This document shows positions 50,986 through 64,000 of a stretch of 64,000 bases of DNA, piece after piece; position 1 is the first letter of the stretch, and each line of letters starts with the position of its first letter. Both the position numbers and the translations under genes were made by a program. The DNA lies in assembly GCA_964035795.1 (NCBI GenBank), contig OZ038322.1, positions 15,361,447-15,425,446 on the forward strand. Reading direction: 5' to 3'. Below the pieces are notes generated by a model that was not told the DNA's origin, ran no database searches, and saw only the letters and a list, made by a program, of their open reading frames with translations. The stretch is from Pterobdella sp. o SKG-2022. Its lineage: Eukaryota; Annelida; Clitellata; Hirudinida; Piscicolidae.

Positions 50986-53372
50986 CCACTTTTTATCTTG
51001 ATCTTGGTGACCTTCATTTCTTAAATTTTAAAACTTATCTTTTGAAAATACTGGTAAACCCTCATTCTTTTCTACATCAACTAAAAACTATAATTTAATC
51101 ATAATTTTTTGGAGATTAATCAATTTTAAATAATTCTTTCATTTTTTTAGTTTATACGATTTTTAATTTTTGCGGCTTCGTTTGTATTTAGAGGAATTTT
51201 TGTTTTTATTTTGACAGTTCTATGAAACTGGTTCAGCAGCATGGAAGCTTCTTTAAAACTAATTTTTTTGTATCATTTTCAAGCACTTGAAAATTTGCAA
51301 CAAAATGTTGTGTGGTTTTGAATAATGATGTACTCCAGTAATAGATTTGTTGAAAACAGAGTTGTGTGATCAAATTATCTTGATTTCTCTGGCTATTAGG
51401 TATATTTTTGAATTCTAGTCTCTTAAATGATATGCCTGTATAAACATTTCGACTTTATTACAAAGATGATAAGTGTTTTTAGGACCTTCGTTTATGAACT
51501 GGTTGAGTTGTAGTTCGTAATTGCTTCTACACGTTGAAATCAGTTTTTAAGCTGTTGGGCTTCAGTTGGTTGCCTATCATGCAAGCAATTTGCTAATGCA
51601 TTTTTTTAATTCCATAGATTAATCAAGTAAGCAATGTCCATATGACTGAGTATTGTCAGCGAGTTGATGAATTTTTAAATTGTAAGAAGCTGCAATCTCA
51701 TTAAGAGCATCTTTATATAAAAATAAAAATATTTGGGACAAAAAGAAAAATTTCAAATATTCAGTAAAATAAACTTTTAAATTCTGTTTTAATGTATTCA
51801 AATTGAATGATCACTTAAAGGTTCAATTTTTGAGCCATTCGAAAGCAAGGCCATTCAAGCCAAATGATTCATGAGGGCATTTGATTATTAATTGTCTAAT
51901 AAGTGAGATGAACCATGAAAGATATTCAAGTACAATTCTTTTTTATCTGCTTTCAAAATTTCTGGCTGGATATGATGAGAAATCCAGATTCGACTTTTTT
52001 AAAAGCATGTTTGAATACATGGAGCCCATTAGTGGCAAAATAGATTGAAGATACTCAATAGGAAAAGAGCAACTATATTAGATATTTTGCAAAAACTTTT
52101 TTCATTATTTGAATCTTTGAATGACAAAGAGAAACTCGCTTTGATTTATTTCTTCATACTAATTCAAAATTGAGTTATGTTGCGTTTAGATGATTGAATT
52201 TTTTACAGCTTGTGTACTCAAAGCGCCCTATAAAACTTGATATTGCAGTTGAAAAAAAGTTTGAACAAGAACCTCTGTATTTTCATAAATTTGTGTATTT
52301 TGCACTAAACTTGCCCACCCTCAGTATGGCGGGAGTAAAATCACGGCATCTACTCAATGTCATAAAAAAGGTCGACAGACGAAGAAAACGATATTCCATG
52401 GGAAGATTAAGTCTAGTCTCTCATAATATCAACAATTTTATTTAACAGAAAAAAAAAACTCATATTGGTATGATTATAAAATAAAAATAATTTTATTAAA
52501 TTTTTGAAAATCACAATTGAAAAACGACAAAAACTTTAATAATTCACATCTATCTGGAAATTCTCATCTAAAAACATTGATTTTGATGTATAAAGCCAAG
52601 CAAAATGCAAAAAAATTCTTGAATCATGGAAAAAAAATGCAATATAAAGCTTAAGAGTGAAACTATATTTTCAAACAAAAAAATTTTTATTCATTATATT
52701 AAATAAAAACTATCTATATTTTTATATAAAAATGTTTTATAATATTGAATAATAGTTAATTGAAAATTGAGTATGAAGCTAATCTCAAAGAATATAAGTT
52801 TCTTATTTGACTGTGAACGAATCTTTACAAAACCCAGTACGTCAGTATAATTATTGAATTTCATTTGCAGTATACCATGGTAAAAAAATCAATTTGAGAT
52901 TTAATATAAGAATATTAATCATAAACAGTTATATCCTATTAGAAAGTTTTAAATAGAAAGAAAATCCTTTAAAAAGTAAAAAAACTCATGTGGAATGATA
53001 TAAACCTTGGAATTGAAGAATTGTTATTTAAATACATTGAATAAATATGAAAATTATGAAGATTTATAAAATTTTGATTTTAAAGGTCGTAAAAAGACTT
53101 TGATTTTGAAGACAAGATTTTGTCATAGAAATCCTTTGACATTACTGCAATTTTTAGTTGGTGTTATATATTGTCCAACAAGCAAATTGAATGAAGAACT
53201 TAGTAACAATGAGTATTGCAACCTTGAAAAACACTCAAACAAAAGGTTTAATGTATACTTCTTTAAATATAGTCACAAAAATTCTTTTTAGAAAAAGAAC
53301 AGAAAATGTTTAGTATAATAAAAACAAACCTGTAAGAAGCCAAACTGTTTGAAAAAGAAATGAGTAAAAAAC
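50986..53372. other. Gene-poor interval between the RTE-like copy and the kinase gene
   Basis: AT-rich, with no well-supported gene. A minus-strand frame at 51619-51801 and the surrounding 51.5-51.6 kb read like heavily decayed protein sequence, but I cannot assign a family. A plus-strand ORF at 52194-52445 is listed separately. Confidence 0.5.
52209..52445 (+). CDS. Hypothetical ORF or terminal exon
   Basis: An open frame follows a good acceptor (TTTTTTACAG, ending at 52208) and runs to a TAA at 52443-52445. The predicted piece is basic at its end (KKVDRRRKRYSMGR) and shows no domain I recognise. Upstream exons in a matching frame were not found. It could be a 3' terminal exon of an unseen gene, a decayed element or chance. 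Confidence 0.2.
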   Translation, partial: LVYSKRPIKLDIAVEKKFEQEPLYFHKFVYFALNLPTLSMAGVKSRHLLNVIKKVDRRRKRYSMGRLSLVSHNINNFI

Positions 53373-63149
<9,777 letters not shown>

Positions 63150-64000
63150 TTTACAAGATTGGGTATAATCGATTGTCTACAAAAGTTATATTTTTTAATG
63201 CATTTCGAGTTGGAAATTCCGATAGCATTTTTTAAAATTCACAATTTGTTTATGCTACAAGTTGAAAAAAAATTTAAACTGAGTTTTTGATTTTTACAGT
63301 TTATGTTGAAACGCGCACCATTTTAGTTTAAAAGTAGGTAATAACAAAAGTATTCTTTTAATAATTAAAATAATGGAAAAAAAGTTATTATAAATACTAT
63401 AATTAATAAAAATAGTCAATGAAATATATATATTCAATACTTCGGTATAATTTGAAAATGCAATTTGAAAAAGCACTTTCATTAACTGAATAATAATACA
63501 AAGCTTTTCATTGAACTCAAATTATCAAGTATGCAAACTTTTAATATTAATTCTATAATTAATTATGCTTAAATTTGAATGCAATGAAAAATTATAAAAA
63601 AAAACGTAAAAGCTGTAAATGATAAAATAAAATAATTAAGAAAGAAAGTAAGAAGAGCCGAGACAGGAAAGAACACTGGCAGCATTACCACGGAAAATTG
63701 CCAGAAAGACTTTCTTGGGCAACCAGACTGTCTTATATAGATCCCCAGTCACCTCGAGCAGTCTTCTACCCAACTCATCAACAAAACTGGCAGTAGAAAG
63801 GCCGCAGCAACCCGTTGTCTAATAAAATTACTATAAGCAAAAATCTTTTTTATAATATTTATTGATGTCAATTATTTTATCAAAGTTTTACGCTTAAAGA
63901 TTGAAAAATTGACAAAAATTTCGTTTTAACGCACTCAAATTTTTCATACGGATATTTTATCTTTGTTTCATTAACTTCATTATTTTCTGGCGCCTACAAC
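63150..64000. other. Upstream flank of the kinase gene
   Basis: AT-rich up to about 63640. It should contain the 5' UTR and promoter of the minus-strand kinase gene, but no clear TATA or CCAAT arrangement is visible. A GC-richer coding relic lies at 63640-63835. Confidence 0.5.
63640..63835 (-). pseudogene. Coding relic, possibly derived from a mobile element
   Basis: One minus-strand frame stays open for about 60 residues without an ATG: it includes SFVDELGRRLLEVTGD, PKKVFLAIFRGNAASVL and ends in a TAA. Base composition is close to 50% GC, unlike its surroundings. The phrase DELGRR...TG...QRGNAASV-like is reminiscent of repetitive element-encoded proteins, but I cannot name the family. An acceptor-like TTATTAG stands at its 5' side, so a real exon of an upstream gene is the alternative. 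Confidence 0.35.

Noticed and set aside
51180..52160. Possible decayed DNA transposon or gene between the RTE-like copy and the kinase gene
   Set aside because: Short protein-like stretches occur on the minus strand, but stops are dense and no family motif could be named.

Overview
This is a eukaryotic, AT-rich animal window. Every gene is split by spliceosomal introns, and the protein families are animal ones: LDL-receptor class A repeats, a von Willebrand D/EGF surface protein, an HR96-type nuclear receptor, ribosomal protein eS25, and a receptor tyrosine kinase with a Venus-flytrap-like ectodomain. The NR1J/HR96 receptor together with CR1/L2-like and RTE-like LINEs fits an invertebrate bilaterian, most likely a protostome. 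I cannot name the clade from sequence alone. There are no prokaryotic signals: no operons, CRISPR arrays or IS elements.

Layout. (1) 1-3778, minus: a secreted or membrane LDLa-repeat protein with a short signal-peptide exon, an acidic exon and ten LDLa exons; it runs off the left edge. (2) 4778-10933, minus: a VWDE-like type I membrane protein with signal peptide, VWD domain, EGF module, one transmembrane helix and a cytoplasmic tail. (3) About 11-25 kb: gene-poor DNA with promoter-like clusters. (4) 25145-43074, plus: a complete HR96/NR1J nuclear receptor with a 14.4-kb first coding intron that holds an 80-bp-arm foldback, a 440-bp TATG microsatellite and degenerate tetranucleotide tracts. 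(5) 43.1-48.8 kb: gene-free. (6) 48810-49470, plus: ribosomal protein eS25 with a pyrimidine-rich (TOP-like) leader. (7) 49600-50985, plus: a decayed RTE-like LINE. (8) 53373-63149, minus: a complete 17-coding-exon receptor tyrosine kinase. A second RTE-like fragment and a 2.8-kb decayed CR1/L2-like LINE lie in two of its introns. (9) 63640-63835: a GC-richer coding relic.

The three best gene models (HR96, eS25, kinase) were built by hand from splice sites and reading phase. Each closes exactly in frame, at 634, 113 and 1357 codons. Most introns are 50-800 bp; the long ones carry repeats or mobile elements.

The most unusual object is the kinase. A substrate-binding/Venus-flytrap-like ectodomain is joined to an insulin-receptor-like tyrosine kinase through a region with two strong hydrophobic helices and a weaker one between them. 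That region resembles TM1 to TM3 of class C GPCRs rather than the single helix expected of a receptor tyrosine kinase.
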